Of a stretch of DNA of 64,000 nucleotides, positions 43,481 to 53,135 are shown in pieces. Each line of letters opens with the position of its first letter. Position 1 is the first letter of the stretch. The stretch is from Zhenpiania hominis (GTDB lineage: Bacteria; Bacillota; Clostridia; Peptostreptococcales; Anaerovoracaceae). Below the pieces are notes generated by a model. It saw nothing but the letters and a program-made list of their open reading frames with translations, did no database searches and was not told the DNA's origin. Where the stretch lies: assembly GCF_014333425.1 (NCBI RefSeq), contig NZ_JACRYT010000003.1:214019-278018 (forward strand). Reading direction: 5' to 3'. A program made the position numbers and the translations under genes.

Positions 43481-43511
43481 AAAAAATACCCCGGTCGCGA
43501 GGACCCGGGGT
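43481..43511 (-). terminator. Terminator of hydrogenase operon
   Basis: ACCCCGG (43488-43494) and CCGGGGT (43505-43511) form the stem; on the minus strand it is followed by ATTTTTT. Confidence 0.75.
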
Positions 43512-43530
43512 GTTTACTTCTAGCTTGCTT

Positions 43531-45255
43531 TTATTCAATTTCCCATTCTGCTAGTTCCGTATGAAGCAGTTCATGCGCACGCTCAGACATGGGTTCTTTT
43601 AAAAATTCTTCGTAGGTTAGAAGCACTGCATTATTTTCATGAGAAAATCTTGGCTGTGCTACACGATCCATTCCATAAAGGATTGTTCCTCTTTCAGGGG
43701 CCAGTTCCATCCCCTCCTGGATCGGCTGTCCGCCTCCTCCTGCACAGCCGCCCGGACAAGCCATGATTTCTACAAAATCATAGCAGACTTCACCACGTTT
43801 TAACGCTTCCAGCAGTTTTCGGGTGTTTCCCAATCCGCTTACCACAGCCACATTAATTGGAACCCCTTCAATTTCAAAGGTTGCAGACCTCCAACCCTCT
43901 TCTCCCCGGATACGTTTAAAGGCATCCGGCTTAGGATTTTTCTTTGTAAGCAGGAAGTAGGCGCTTCGCAGAGCCGCTTCCATCACACCGCCGCTGGAGC
44001 CGAAAATTAGACCTGCGCCGCTTCCCTCTCCGAAAAATTTATCAAATGCTTCCTCTTCCAAAGCTTCGGCTTTAATTCGATCAGCCCGCACCAGACGATC
44101 CAGTTCCCTGGTTGTCAGTACAAGATCCACATCTTTTCCATATCCTGAATCATTGACCTGCTTTACATCGCATTCAAATTTTTTCGATACGCAAGGCATA
44201 ATGGAAACACAGAAAATTTTTTCCGGATCCACTCCTATTTTCTGCGCCATATAGGTTTTCGCCACAGCTCCGAACATCTGTTGTGGCGATTTCGCGGTGG
44301 AAAGATTGGATACCAGATGCGGATACTGGCTTTTTACAAACCGCAGCCAGCCGGGGCAACAGGATGTAAACATCGGCCAGTTATAAGAATCCCGATCCTG
44401 AAAACGTTTCAGAAACTCACTTCCTTCTTCCATAATCGTAAGATCCGCAGAATACACTGTATCAAACACATAGTCAAATCCCACCTGCCGCAGAGCGCTG
44501 ATTAGTTTTCCTGTGGTACTTTCTTCCCGACTCAAGCCAAGACCTTCTCCCCAAGCCGTCCGCACAGCAGGCGCGACCTGCACCATAGTAACCGTTTCCG
44601 GATCTGCCAGAGCTTCAAACAGTCGATCTACATCATCCCTCTCTCTTAGAGCTCCTACCGGACAATGGGTGATGCACTGTCCGCAAAGCGCGCAGCTGGC
44701 CTCTTTTATCGGGACATTTCCCGTCACATCCACCGTAGTGCGAAATCCGCTTCCCGAAACGTTCCACACCTGCATATCCTGAATCCGATCACAGATCTGA
44801 ATACACCGCATACATTTTATACATTTGGAAGCTTCACGAATCAGGGGGAAATTCCTATCCCATCGGTTATGTTCAGCAATTTCTTCGTATGGAAGTTCCA
44901 GTACGCCCAAATCATTGGCCAGGGACTGCAGCAGACAGTTTCCACTCCGTACACAAGTAGCGCATTTTCCGTCATGATCCGAAAGAATCAGCTGTACATT
45001 TGTTTTCCTCGTTGCCCGTACTCTCGGACTATTGGTATACAGAATCATTCCTTCTTCAACCGGAGTGTTGCAGGCGGTAATCAGTTTATCCATCCCCTGC
45101 ATTTCTACTATGCAGACACGACATGCGCCGATATCGTTAATTCCTTTTAAAAAGCATAGATGTGGGATTTCAATCCCCACTTTTCTGGCAGCCTCCAGGA
45201 TGGTCATACCCTCAGGAACCGTTACCATCTGATCGTTTATCGTCAGTCTTACCAT
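43531..45255 (-). CDS. hydA: [FeFe] hydrogenase catalytic subunit
   Basis: 574 residues. N-terminal [2Fe-2S] domain (Cys34, 45, 48, 62), His-Cys [4Fe-4S] segment (Cys98, 101, 107), two [4Fe-4S] ferredoxin sites (Cys145-155 and 188-198), then the H-cluster: TSCCPGW (297-303), MPCVSKK (353-359) and MACPGGC (498-504). The second motif has VS where TA is usual. It reduces protons or oxidises H2 in the cytoplasm. It overlaps the flavoprotein gene by 7 bases, so electrons probably come from NAD(P)H through that partner. Confidence 0.95.
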   Translation of the reverse strand: MVRLTINDQMVTVPEGMTILEAARKVGIEIPHLCFLKGINDIGACRVCIVEMQGMDKLITACNTPVEEGMILYTNSPRVRATRKTNVQLILSDHDGKCATCVRSGNCLLQSLANDLGVLELPYEEIAEHNRWDRNFPLIREASKCIKCMRCIQICDRIQDMQVWNVSGSGFRTTVDVTGNVPIKEASCALCGQCITHCPVGALRERDDVDRLFEALADPETVTMVQVAPAVRTAWGEGLGLSREESTTGKLISALRQVGFDYVFDTVYSADLTIMEEGSEFLKRFQDRDSYNWPMFTSCCPGWLRFVKSQYPHLVSNLSTAKSPQQMFGAVAKTYMAQKIGVDPEKIFCVSIMPCVSKKFECDVKQVNDSGYGKDVDLVLTTRELDRLVRADRIKAEALEEEAFDKFFGEGSGAGLIFGSSGGVMEAALRSAYFLLTKKNPKPDAFKRIRGEEGWRSATFEIEGVPINVAVVSGLGNTRKLLEALKRGEVCYDFVEIMACPGGCAGGGGQPIQEGMELAPERGTILYGMDRVAQPRFSHENNAVLLTYEEFLKEPMSERAHELLHTELAEWEIE

Positions 45256-47102
45256 TTTTCTACTCTCCCTCCTCGAAATGATCCAAATCCATAGTAATCA
45301 CATCTGAGACAGCGGGAAGCCTCCTGTTCCGCTTCTTCTCTGCTCATTCCCTGTTCAATGGCAAGAAAATCCTGGCCCCGTTCTCTTGCGTAGCGCAGGC
45401 GCAGTTCCATTCTGCCACACGGCTTTTTATCCATAATTCTCGGCTGCGGGATTTCCACGTCCACCTTGATTTCGTGATGATATCCCAAATAATTATCAAT
45501 ATTGGCAGCCGCTACCTTTCCCGCGGCAATAGCATTGATCGCTGTAGAAGGTCCTGTTACACAGTCCCCTCCTGCGAAGACACCCTCCATGTTGCGAATC
45601 TGACCGGAACTGTCTACGGATATATTCCTTCGCTCAACCGGCACTCCCCACTTTTCAAAAATATGGGACTCAATATCCTGGCCGATAGCGGAAATAATGA
45701 TCTGACATGGAATACATTCTTCCTCTGCCTGCGCGTTCACAGGACGCGGCCGTCCGGAACTGTCCGCTTCACCCGCAAGCTGGGGTTTGACCCAGAGGGC
45801 TTTTACATGCCCGTCTCTGGTCGCTTCGATTCTGGAAGGCGATTTCAGTTGGATCACGTCACATCCTTCCGCGATGGCCCCTTCAATTTCCTCTTCTAAG
45901 GCGGTCATGTCGTTTCGCCTTCTGCGGTAGACGATGGTCACTTCGGACGCTCCCAAACGCTTTGCTGTTCGCGCTACATCCATGGCTACATTGCCACCTC
46001 CGATAATCGCGACGGATTTGTTTTTGAAATCGGGCATTGCGTCATCTCCAATTCCTCTCAGCATTTCCACTGCCGGAACTACTCCTTTGGAGAATTCCCC
46101 TTCAATCCCCATCTCTTTGTATGTATGCGCTCCGATGCTGATATAGATCGCATCATACGTCTCCCGGATCGCCTGGATATTTGCTTCATCTGCAACATCA
46201 TAATCTGTTTTGACTTCAATGCTTCCGACTGATAAAATCCGATCGATTTCTTCCTGCAGCCGCTCTCTTGGAAGTCTGTAGTTTGGAATTCCATAGCGGA
46301 GCATCCCTCCCAGCTGGCTGCGCTTTTCAAATACGGTTACATCATGTCCCATAATTGCCAGGAAATAGGCGGCCGAAAGTCCGCTGGGGCCACCACCGAT
46401 CACTGCGACCTGCTTTCCTGTATGGTCCATCTTTTCCGGAATTTCAACCTGGGTGCAATGATCCACCGCGTACCGTTTGAGCCCTCTTATATTGACAGGC
46501 GCGTCAATGAGGTTTCTCCTGCACCTCGCCTCACATGGATGTTCGCAGATAAGTGCGCATACCGTTGGGAAGGGATTATCTTTTCGAATCAGTTTGACTG
46601 CGTCATCATAACGCCCCTCAAGCACCAGAGCGCTGTATCCCGGCACATCCACGCCTGCCGGACAGAGCGCGACGCACGGCACCGGCTGTTTGCCTTTCTG
46701 AATATCCTCCGTACATCGATTGCGGAGCGCATGCTCCTCGTAATCCTCACGAAATCCATAGAGCCCACGAAGCACCATGTTTGCCGCTTCTGTACCGATC
46801 GCGCAGTCTGCTGAATCACGAATTGCGATAGCTGTGCGTTCAATCAGATCCAAAGTTTCCAACGATGTCTGCTCACTTAAGTCCAAAAGATCGTCAATCA
46901 GATTCAATACCTGGCCGATGCCCACCCTGCAGGGAACACATTTGCCGCAGGTCTGTGCGTGACATAATTTAAGGAAAGAAGCTGCCATATCAACCGGGCA
47001 CTGTCCCGGCGGACTAGCAATAATCCTCCGTTCCAAATCCTTATAGAGCCCTTCTACTACCATTTGTGCCCGCTCTCTGGTCTGAAATTCCAGTCTGCTC
47101 AT
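45249..47102 (-). CDS. NuoF C-terminal / GltD-like fused flavoprotein, hydrogenase partner
   Basis: 617 residues. The N-terminal part (about 30-110) has the NuoF-type [4Fe-4S] site CGKCVPCRVG plus a fourth Cys (SADCAIG). Then a GltD-like module: four-Cys [4Fe-4S] segment (CPAGVDVPGYSALV, ICEHPCEARC), FAD site VIGGGPSGLSAAYF, NAD(P) site AIIGGGNVAMDVAR and closing GGDCVTGPSTAINAIAAGK. The FMN-binding and NADH-binding parts of NuoF are missing, so pyridine nucleotide enters through the GltD half. ATG 47102 has AAAGGAG upstream. Function with HydA is inferred from the overlap. Confidence 0.88.
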   Translation of the reverse strand: MSRLEFQTRERAQMVVEGLYKDLERRIIASPPGQCPVDMAASFLKLCHAQTCGKCVPCRVGIGQVLNLIDDLLDLSEQTSLETLDLIERTAIAIRDSADCAIGTEAANMVLRGLYGFREDYEEHALRNRCTEDIQKGKQPVPCVALCPAGVDVPGYSALVLEGRYDDAVKLIRKDNPFPTVCALICEHPCEARCRRNLIDAPVNIRGLKRYAVDHCTQVEIPEKMDHTGKQVAVIGGGPSGLSAAYFLAIMGHDVTVFEKRSQLGGMLRYGIPNYRLPRERLQEEIDRILSVGSIEVKTDYDVADEANIQAIRETYDAIYISIGAHTYKEMGIEGEFSKGVVPAVEMLRGIGDDAMPDFKNKSVAIIGGGNVAMDVARTAKRLGASEVTIVYRRRRNDMTALEEEIEGAIAEGCDVIQLKSPSRIEATRDGHVKALWVKPQLAGEADSSGRPRPVNAQAEEECIPCQIIISAIGQDIESHIFEKWGVPVERRNISVDSSGQIRNMEGVFAGGDCVTGPSTAINAIAAGKVAAANIDNYLGYHHEIKVDVEIPQPRIMDKKPCGRMELRLRYARERGQDFLAIEQGMSREEAEQEASRCLRCDYYGFGSFRGGRVEKW

Positions 47103-47257
47103 TTGTACTCCTTTCTCATCTTTAGAAAACACAAAAAATTTATAATATATTGTTAATTTTATATTTTTTGAAACAGTTTGTAAATGAGTATTTTTAATTT
47201 GATAGGTAGTATTTTTTACGGTACTGCCCCTTTTTTCTAAAAAACAGACAGATGATA

Positions 47258-47301
47258 TAGAAAAACTCCCTGAACTTAAATTGATTCAGAGAGTTTTTCT
47301 A
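47258..47301. terminator. Bidirectional terminator
   Basis: TAGAAAAACTC (47258-47268) and GAGTTTTTCTA (47291-47301), with CTGAA/TTCAG continuing the stem. It lies right after the truncated permease gene. The 47103-47257 stretch is AT-rich hydrogenase leader with TTTACA and several TATAAA-like boxes. Confidence 0.75.
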
Positions 47302-47311
47302 TACCTGGCAG

Positions 47312-48442
47312 TTACCCTTTCAGTTCTAACATTCCTTCCACTTTCCTGAGTGAAAAACGGTAAAGAAGATACTGCAGAGCCGCGGCAGCCAGCGCGATTC
47401 CTCCGCACAGGAGCAGCGTTTCCGCCTCCGCTCCTGTCATTCTTCCATCATTCATTTTCATCAGCAGCAGTTCAAACAGCCATATTCCTCCGCAGCCGAT
47501 AATCGTCGGCAGTACATAGACTTTTTGAATCTGCTGTTTCAGAAGCCGCCGGAGATATTTTCGATCCGCGCCAAGGCGCCGCAGATCGGCGAACACCTGC
47601 GCGCTGGACAGTCCCACGCTCTGGCTCCTGGCATATCCCACAATGCAGGCAGCCGCAAGGCATACCGCCGCCACATACAAAAACAGCAGCAGATAAACTG
47701 CGTAACTTGCCAGACTATACGCCTCTTCAAGAGGGAGAAACATAGGTTCGTACTGCCAGTCCGCCGCAAGTACCGGATTTTGCGGATCATAAACTGCCAT
47801 CCCCGCGTAACTGTAATCCTCCCCTTCCTGAAGGCTTTCCCAGCCGTCATAGGCGCCGCATACCTTCATATCTTCCGCCATCAATTCTCCAAACTGACGA
47901 TAAAGTTCTTCGGAAAAGGCAAGATCGTCCCCTCCCCGGCTATCAAAAAACACCTGGGTTTCACGCGGAAACTGAGCTGTACCTTCCGCAATGACCCGGT
48001 AATCCCGGTCGTTTACCACATATCGCGCCTCATTATCAAACCCTCTGCCCTGAACCAGCGACTGGTAGGTCAGATTTCCCGCATATTCCATGGGAAGGAA
48101 CCGATCCTCCTGATCCAGATAAACCTGATCCATATCATCAAAACGGAAGAACAGATTTTCCTCCGCGTCCGCCCCCTGAATCATGCGGTAGGTCCCCCGC
48201 TCCACCTTCACTCTCTGCCCGGTCAGCCTTTCATAATCCGACGCGCGGATGAACTCATAGACCCGGTGCCGCTTTTCATAAATTTCCTTAAGATTTCCGT
48301 TCTCATCCACATCGTCCCGGTTTACGCCGCTTCCCACTGCCTGTATCAGCTGCGCGCTCCGGTAATTTTTAATTGTAACACCGTATTCGGAAGCCAGCGC
48401 ATCCCCTTCGATACGATCCAGTATTTTTTCAGCAGACAGCAC
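47312..48442 (-). pseudogene. FtsX-like ABC permease, 5'-truncated
   Basis: 376 residues remain: an extracytoplasmic middle domain (to about 245) and three C-terminal membrane helices (about 250-275, 305-330, 340-360) with FADLRRLGADRKYLRRLLKQ, the cytoplasmic loop of FtsX/BceB-type permeases. The first membrane helix, always present in this family, is missing and GTG 48442 has no ribosome site. The break coincides with the truncated LytTR gene on the other strand. No ATPase gene is adjacent. Expression is doubtful. Confidence 0.65.
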
Positions 48443-48676
48443 AAAGTATATATTGTGACGACGGAAGGCACACAGTCTTTTTACGGGAAGTTAGGTGATC
48501 TGGAAGGCAGTCTGCCTTCCTGTTTTGTGCGAATTCACAATCGTTATTTCATCAATTTAAAATATCTGGACTCCCTGGAAAAAAACTGCGCGATTGTCGG
48601 GAACACAGCGCTTCCGGTAAGCCGCTCCTACAAACAGTCCCTTTCCATCACCTACGCCAGATATATGCTTGAGTAG
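48410..48676 (+). pseudogene. LytTR-domain response regulator, 5'-truncated
   Basis: The plus strand reads HKVYIVTTEGTQSFYGKLGD, then LPSCFVRIHNRYFINLKYLD and LPVSRSYKQSLSITYARYML, the LytTR DNA-binding domain. The receiver domain that should precede it is replaced by antisense permease sequence. The stop lies 14 bases before the GHKL kinase start, so it was an AgrA-type regulator of that kinase. Confidence 0.75.
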
Positions 48677-48690
48677 AAAGGAGCCTTTCA

Positions 48691-49983
48691 TTGTTCAGCC
48701 CTGAATACCTTCCCAACTATCCCATGATGATTATCTGTACCTGCCTGATATACCGGATCTTCCGCGGCTGTCTTACTCTGCGTCCGCAGAGAATCATCCG
48801 CATAATATTTTTCCTGATCCTGTTCTGCCTGAGTTCTCCTATTATTCTCCCCGGAGAAGTTACCGCGACCCTCGGCATATTCCTGTTCCTGGCGCTGTCT
48901 GTGTTCCTGTTCTGTACCGATCCGATTCTCATAAAAACCGCTGTTACCCTGATCCTCTATCCCATCTGGACCGCCTTTTACTATTTGACCGAAAACGCCG
49001 GCTATGTCATCTGGCTGCACGTTTTTCATCAGAATCTCTCTACTGCCGAAGAAACCCTGCTGTCTCTGTGCTTTTATGTTCTGCGTATCCCGTTCTGGCT
49101 GCTGATTTACCGGTTTACAACCCGCTGGCTCAGGCCTTCATACACAAACTTTTCCAGCCGTATCTGGATTCTAATCTCTGTAATCTGCCTTGCCTCATTC
49201 CTTGGTATTATCACCCTCATTGTGCAGGCAGACCCATACCGCACCTACATCATCTGGCCCGCCTGCGCGGCCTGTATCCTGACAAATATGGGGATCTGCT
49301 GCCTGTGTGCCTTTATCGAACAAAATACACGTGCCGCTCTGGAAGCGGACGTACTGCGCGCCCAGCATAGCTATTACGAGGATTTAAAGGCAGAACACCT
49401 CCAGACCCGAAAGCTCCGTCATGATATGAAAAACCATCTCAGTGTCGTCCAGAGCCTTTTAAGCCAGAACAAACTCCAGCAGGCTGATGAGTATCTGCGC
49501 AGCCTTTCACGGAAAATAGCCCCGGATCTTCATCAGTTCTGCCGACAGGAAACCGTCAACGCTCTTTTAAATTCCAAATACCATACCGCCCGCAGCTATG
49601 ACATCAATTGTCGTTTTCTCCTGGACCTTCCGGAAGATACGGGGTTTGATCCCGTGGATCTGTGCGCTTTGATCGGCAATACCCTGGACAATGCCATCGA
49701 AGCCAGCCTGCGTCTTTCGGAACCTTCCCGTCGCGAAATCCTTCTGAAAGGGCGCTGTGAAAAAGGGTGGCTCAGCTACTATATTGAAAACAGCGCCGCC
49801 AAAATACCGGCTTTCTCCGACAGCCAGGTTCCCGGAAAAAAGCATGGCCTGGGGCTACAAATTGTACGCAGTCTGGTCAGCCGCTATAACGGCACCATCC
49901 AAACCCAGAACAACAGCGATCTGTTTTCCGTCACTATCCTCCTGCCGGTTCCTCGAAAAAAAGAAAAGGAGCCATATACCTGA
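48691..49983 (+). CDS. GHKL-domain sensor histidine kinase (AgrC-like), now without intact partner
   Basis: 430 residues. Six or so membrane helices (1-205), a dimer helix with LRHDMKNHLSVVQSLL (phospho-His in RHDMKNH), then a GHKL ATPase domain: N-box LIGNTLDNAIEAS and GLGLQIVRSLVSRYNG. TTG start with AAAGGAG 8 bases upstream. AgrC-type kinases sense peptides through the membrane part. Its cognate LytTR regulator just upstream is truncated, so signalling must go elsewhere or is lost. Confidence 0.88.
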   Translation: MFSPEYLPNYPMMIICTCLIYRIFRGCLTLRPQRIIRIIFFLILFCLSSPIILPGEVTATLGIFLFLALSVFLFCTDPILIKTAVTLILYPIWTAFYYLTENAGYVIWLHVFHQNLSTAEETLLSLCFYVLRIPFWLLIYRFTTRWLRPSYTNFSSRIWILISVICLASFLGIITLIVQADPYRTYIIWPACAACILTNMGICCLCAFIEQNTRAALEADVLRAQHSYYEDLKAEHLQTRKLRHDMKNHLSVVQSLLSQNKLQQADEYLRSLSRKIAPDLHQFCRQETVNALLNSKYHTARSYDINCRFLLDLPEDTGFDPVDLCALIGNTLDNAIEASLRLSEPSRREILLKGRCEKGWLSYYIENSAAKIPAFSDSQVPGKKHGLGLQIVRSLVSRYNGTIQTQNNSDLFSVTILLPVPRKKEKEPYT

Positions 49984-50028
49984 CTCCTCACTTCTTAGCG
50001 ACAGATTTCTCTGCCTCGATTCCGTTTA

Positions 50029-50565
50029 TTAATAATTTTCCGCCTTAACCTGGAAGTAGGCTTTCGCGTGGAAGCATACCGGGCAGACTTCCGGCGCCGC
50101 TTTTCCCACGAACTGGTGTCCGCAGTTGGAGCACTGCCATACAACCTCTTCATCCTTTTCAAATACCTTGCCGTTCTTTACATTGGCGGCCAGCTTGCGG
50201 TATCTTTCCTCGTGTTCTTTCTCAATGGCCGCTACCCCTTCCATCTGAGCGGCGATTTCCGGGAATCCTTCCTCTCTGGCGGTCTTTGCCATCTCCGCGT
50301 ACATTTCCGTCCATTCATAGTTCTCACCTTCCGCAGCCGCGATCAGATTCTCTTCCGTTGTTCCGATTCCTACCGCGTGTTTAAACCACAGCTCCGCGTG
50401 CTCCTTTTCGTTGGCGGCAGTTTCTTCAAAGATCTTCGCGATCTGTACATACCCTTCTTTTTTCGCTTTTGACGCATAAAATGTGTACTTGTTTCTTGCC
50501 TGTGATTCTCCCGCGAAAGCCGTTAATAAGTTTTCCAGTGTCTTTGTTCCCTTTAAATCCTTCAT
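50029..50565 (-). CDS. rbr: Rubrerythrin
   Basis: 178 residues. Four-helix diiron domain with ligands in [40 protein letters not shown] and [11 protein letters not shown], then a C-terminal rubredoxin domain [15 protein letters not shown] (four Cys bind one Fe). It reduces hydrogen peroxide in the cytoplasm of anaerobes. ATG 50565 has GGAGGG 7 bases upstream. Confidence 0.96.
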   Translation of the reverse strand: MKDLKGTKTLENLLTAFAGESQARNKYTFYASKAKKEGYVQIAKIFEETAANEKEHAELWFKHAVGIGTTEENLIAAAEGENYEWTEMYAEMAKTAREEGFPEIAAQMEGVAAIEKEHEERYRKLAANVKNGKVFEKDEEVVWQCSNCGHQFVGKAAPEVCPVCFHAKAYFQVKAENY

Positions 50566-50627
50566 GTTAACCCTCCTGCTCAATGATTATTTATTTTTAC
50601 TTTTAACAATAACTATTCTCAATAAGA

Positions 50628-50656
50628 ACTATATATCATTATTGTCGAGCCGTCAA
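50628..50656 (-). promoter_or_regulatory. Promoter of rubrerythrin
   Basis: Minus strand TTGACG (50651-50656), 17 bases, TATAGT (50628-50633). Imperfect AT-rich dyads (TTATTGAGAATAGTTATTG) follow, possibly a PerR/Fur-type site. Confidence 0.75.
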
Positions 50657-50759
50657 TACTATTTTGGCAAAATTTAAAAAAAATATTTTATAAAAGATCG
50701 GAAAGAATGAAAAAAAGTCTGCATTCTCCTGTCCTTATGGCATAGAATGCAGACTTATC

Positions 50760-52031
50760 TTAGTCTTCGATACGAAGGATGGTCGCTCCTAATCCGCGAA
50801 ATTTCTCCACGAAATTTTCATATCCTCTGTCTATATGGTAAATATCCGAAACCTCGGTCGTGCCTTCCGCAACCAGTCCGGTCAGAACCACCGCGGCGCC
50901 TGCTCGCAAATCGGTCGCTACTACCTGAGCTCCCTGAAGCTGTTTATCTCCTGGTATGATCGCACAGTTCCCCTGGGTTTTAATATTCGCGCCCATCCGG
51001 TTAAACTCAGCCACATGCATGAACCGATTCTCAAAGACCGTTTCGATCACAACACTTGGCCCTTTCGCCACGGTCAGAAGCGCCATGAAGGGTGATTGCA
51101 TGTCCGTCGGAAAACCAGGATACGGCAGTGTTTTGATGTCAGTAGAAATAATCGGATTTACGTCACCCCTTACAATCATACCTTCCTCTGTCATCGTAAT
51201 CTCAGCGCCGCACTCTCTCAGCTTTGCGGTCACCGGCTTGACATGATCCGGGAGGATATTTCTTATCAGGATATTTCCTTTCGTAATAACCGACGCGACC
51301 ATAAACGTGCCTGCTTCAATTCGATCCGGAATTACCTGATGGCTGACACCATGCAACTTTTCCACGCCATCGATCTTTACGGTAGCCGTACCGGCGCCCT
51401 TTATTTTCGCGCCCATTTTATTGAGGAAATTCGCAAGGTCGACAATTTCCGGTTCCTGGGCCGCGTTTTCAATCACTGTCGTGCCTTCCGCAACCGCGGC
51501 GGTCATCATAATGACCTCAGTCGCGCCAACGCTTGGAAAATCCAGATAAATATCGTTTCCCACCAGACGATCCACTTTCGCTTCCAGAGGTCCCTGCGTG
51601 CCTGACTCTTCTTTTATTTCTACGCCCAGCGCCCTCAGTCCCTTCAAATGCAGTTCAATGGGACGCTTTCCAATGGCGCACCCTCCCGGAAGAGGGATCA
51701 CCGCCTTGCCGGTACGAGCAAGGAGCGGTCCTATTACCAAAATTGACGCGCGCATTTTCTTAACAAGCTCAAATGGCGCTTCATTCTGCGAAATTGTCTT
51801 AGCTTCGATTTCAACAATATTGTCTTCCAGTTTATCTTCAACCTCCGCGCCAAGGCTTTCCAGCAACTGGCACATAACATCCACATCCCGCAGCGCAGGG
51901 GTTTCCATAATCGTACATTTTTCTTCCGTCAGCAGTGCTGCAGCCATAATCGGAAGCACGGCATTCTTCGATCCGCTGATTGTGACTTCCCCTGTGAGCG
52001 GACCACTCTTTTGTACTAAAAACTTTGCCAC
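50760..52031 (-). CDS. murA: UDP-N-acetylglucosamine 1-carboxyvinyltransferase
   Basis: About 423 residues. Opening GPLTGEVTISGSKNAVLPIM, active-site Cys in LPGGCAIGKRP (near 116, the residue fosfomycin attacks), PDRIEAGTFM and DLRAGAAVVLTGL. It catalyses the first committed step of peptidoglycan precursor synthesis. GTG 52031 is chosen because GGAGG lies 6 bases upstream. Confidence 0.96.
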   Translation of the reverse strand: MAKFLVQKSGPLTGEVTISGSKNAVLPIMAAALLTEEKCTIMETPALRDVDVMCQLLESLGAEVEDKLEDNIVEIEAKTISQNEAPFELVKKMRASILVIGPLLARTGKAVIPLPGGCAIGKRPIELHLKGLRALGVEIKEESGTQGPLEAKVDRLVGNDIYLDFPSVGATEVIMMTAAVAEGTTVIENAAQEPEIVDLANFLNKMGAKIKGAGTATVKIDGVEKLHGVSHQVIPDRIEAGTFMVASVITKGNILIRNILPDHVKPVTAKLRECGAEITMTEEGMIVRGDVNPIISTDIKTLPYPGFPTDMQSPFMALLTVAKGPSVVIETVFENRFMHVAEFNRMGANIKTQGNCAIIPGDKQLQGAQVVATDLRAGAAVVLTGLVAEGTTEVSDIYHIDRGYENFVEKFRGLGATILRIED

Positions 52032-52216
52032 TTCTTTCCTCCAACACATTTATTCATAATATAGTATACCTGTTTCCCTCTGCTATTTCAAGGATAATAA
52101 AAAAAGAAAGAGACATAAAATGTTTCATGCTAAAGGGGAACAAAACATATTTTCTGACTGTCTCTTTCCTTCATTCTTATTCTTGTCTACTTTCTGTAAA
52201 ATATTCCAAAAAAGAC

Positions 52217-52248
52217 AAAAAGCATGGATTATAATCTCCAATGCTTTT
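52217..52248 (-). terminator. Terminator downstream of AbrB-like gene
   Basis: Minus strand AAAAGCATTGGA pairs with TCCATGCTTTT (one bulge), followed by TTGTCTTTTTT. A longer GAAAGAGACA/TGTCTCTTTC pairing spans 52105-52170. Confidence 0.65.
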
Positions 52249-52284
52249 CTATGTCCTCTGGTTCAGATATTCACATGCAGAAAC

Positions 52285-52527
52285 CTACAACTGCTGCAGT
52301 TCTTTGATACAGTTTTCGCATACGTTTTTACCCTTGATCTGCTTCACCGTCTTTGCGCTGCCACAGAAGATGCAACATGGCTCATATTTTTTCAACAGAA
52401 TATAATCCTCGTCCACAAAAATCTCAATTGGATCTTTGATCTCAATGTTTAAGGTTCTTCTCAATTCGATCGGCAATACGATCCTTCCCAGCTCATCCAC
52501 TTTTCTAACAATTCCAGTCGCTTTCAT
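52285..52527 (-). CDS. AbrB/SpoVT-family transition-state regulator
   Basis: 80 residues. Swapped-hairpin DNA-binding domain MKATGIVRKVDELGRIVLPI then ELRRTLNIEIKD, followed by a short C-terminal part with two Cys pairs (CCIFCG, CENC) that could bind zinc. AbrB-type proteins control growth-phase genes. ATG 52527 with AAAGGAG upstream. Confidence 0.9.
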   Translation of the reverse strand: MKATGIVRKVDELGRIVLPIELRRTLNIEIKDPIEIFVDEDYILLKKYEPCCIFCGSAKTVKQIKGKNVCENCIKELQQL

Positions 52528-52590
52528 GTTTACTCCTTTCCCTATAGCCCGCAAATTTCGCTTGCTATAGCTTCCCAAAAAATAGTTGTT

Positions 52591-52920
52591 TTAATGATCT
52601 TTCATTTTCACTATCAGGTTTTTGAGAGACCCCAGTGCATTGATGACGGAGGTTAGAGCTGCCACCACATTCTGATTCCCCTTTACTGTTTCCGCCACTT
52701 GGCCCAATGCTTCCGCCACTTCCCCGACAGATTCATTTACTTGTTCCGTCCTCTGCGCCGCTATGGAGGAAATCTTTTCTGAATCCTCTAAAATCTTATT
52801 CGTATGCTTGATTGTTACAATCAGATTCTTCATAAAGATAATGCAAAAGACAATCAGGACAAGGACTCCAATGATGATAAGCGCCCACCCCAATGTCTTC
52901 AAATCAAGTGTTACTACCAT
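52591..52920 (-). CDS. DUF948-like membrane protein with coiled coil
   Basis: 109 residues: one N-terminal membrane helix (about 11-31), then a coiled coil with heptad spacing (KHTNKILEDSEKISSIAAQR and AEALGQVAETVKGN). This is the layout of DUF948/YtxH-type envelope proteins. CCGGAGG precedes ATG. Located 64 bases upstream of the AbrB-like gene in the same direction. Confidence 0.65.
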   Translation of the reverse strand: MVVTLDLKTLGWALIIIGVLVLIVFCIIFMKNLIVTIKHTNKILEDSEKISSIAAQRTEQVNESVGEVAEALGQVAETVKGNQNVVAALTSVINALGSLKNLIVKMKDH

Positions 52921-53073
52921 TTACCTACCTCCGGTCATTAAACAATATAATCATTATTACATAAATTGTAAATCGTTTCAACTCATATTTTACTCATTTG
53001 AAAATAAATTTATTTTTACAGAATTCACAGCATCGGACTCCTTTATAAATGTAATTTCAATTTCCCATATAGA

Positions 53074-53102
53074 TTGACAGCGCATTCCGTTTCCCTTATA
53101 AT
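53074..53102 (+). promoter_or_regulatory. Consensus promoter before the broken antiporter
   Basis: TTGACA (53074-53079), 17 bases, TATAAT (53097-53102): a full consensus match, 34 bases before the ATG. Confidence 0.85.
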
Positions 53103-53135
53103 TCCACTAGACTTAAGAATGGGAGATAGCAACGA

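Noticed and set aside
42305..43564. 419-residue plus-strand open frame
   Set aside because: It is the antisense of the 42-bp repeat array; its repeats (FHPIRLLVQILNI) mirror the real coiled-coil gene, which has a ribosome site, two promoters and heptad logic.
47525..48400. Plus-strand frame upstream of the LytTR domain as a receiver domain
   Set aside because: No receiver motifs (DD, phospho-Asp, Lys); it is antisense to the permease remnant.
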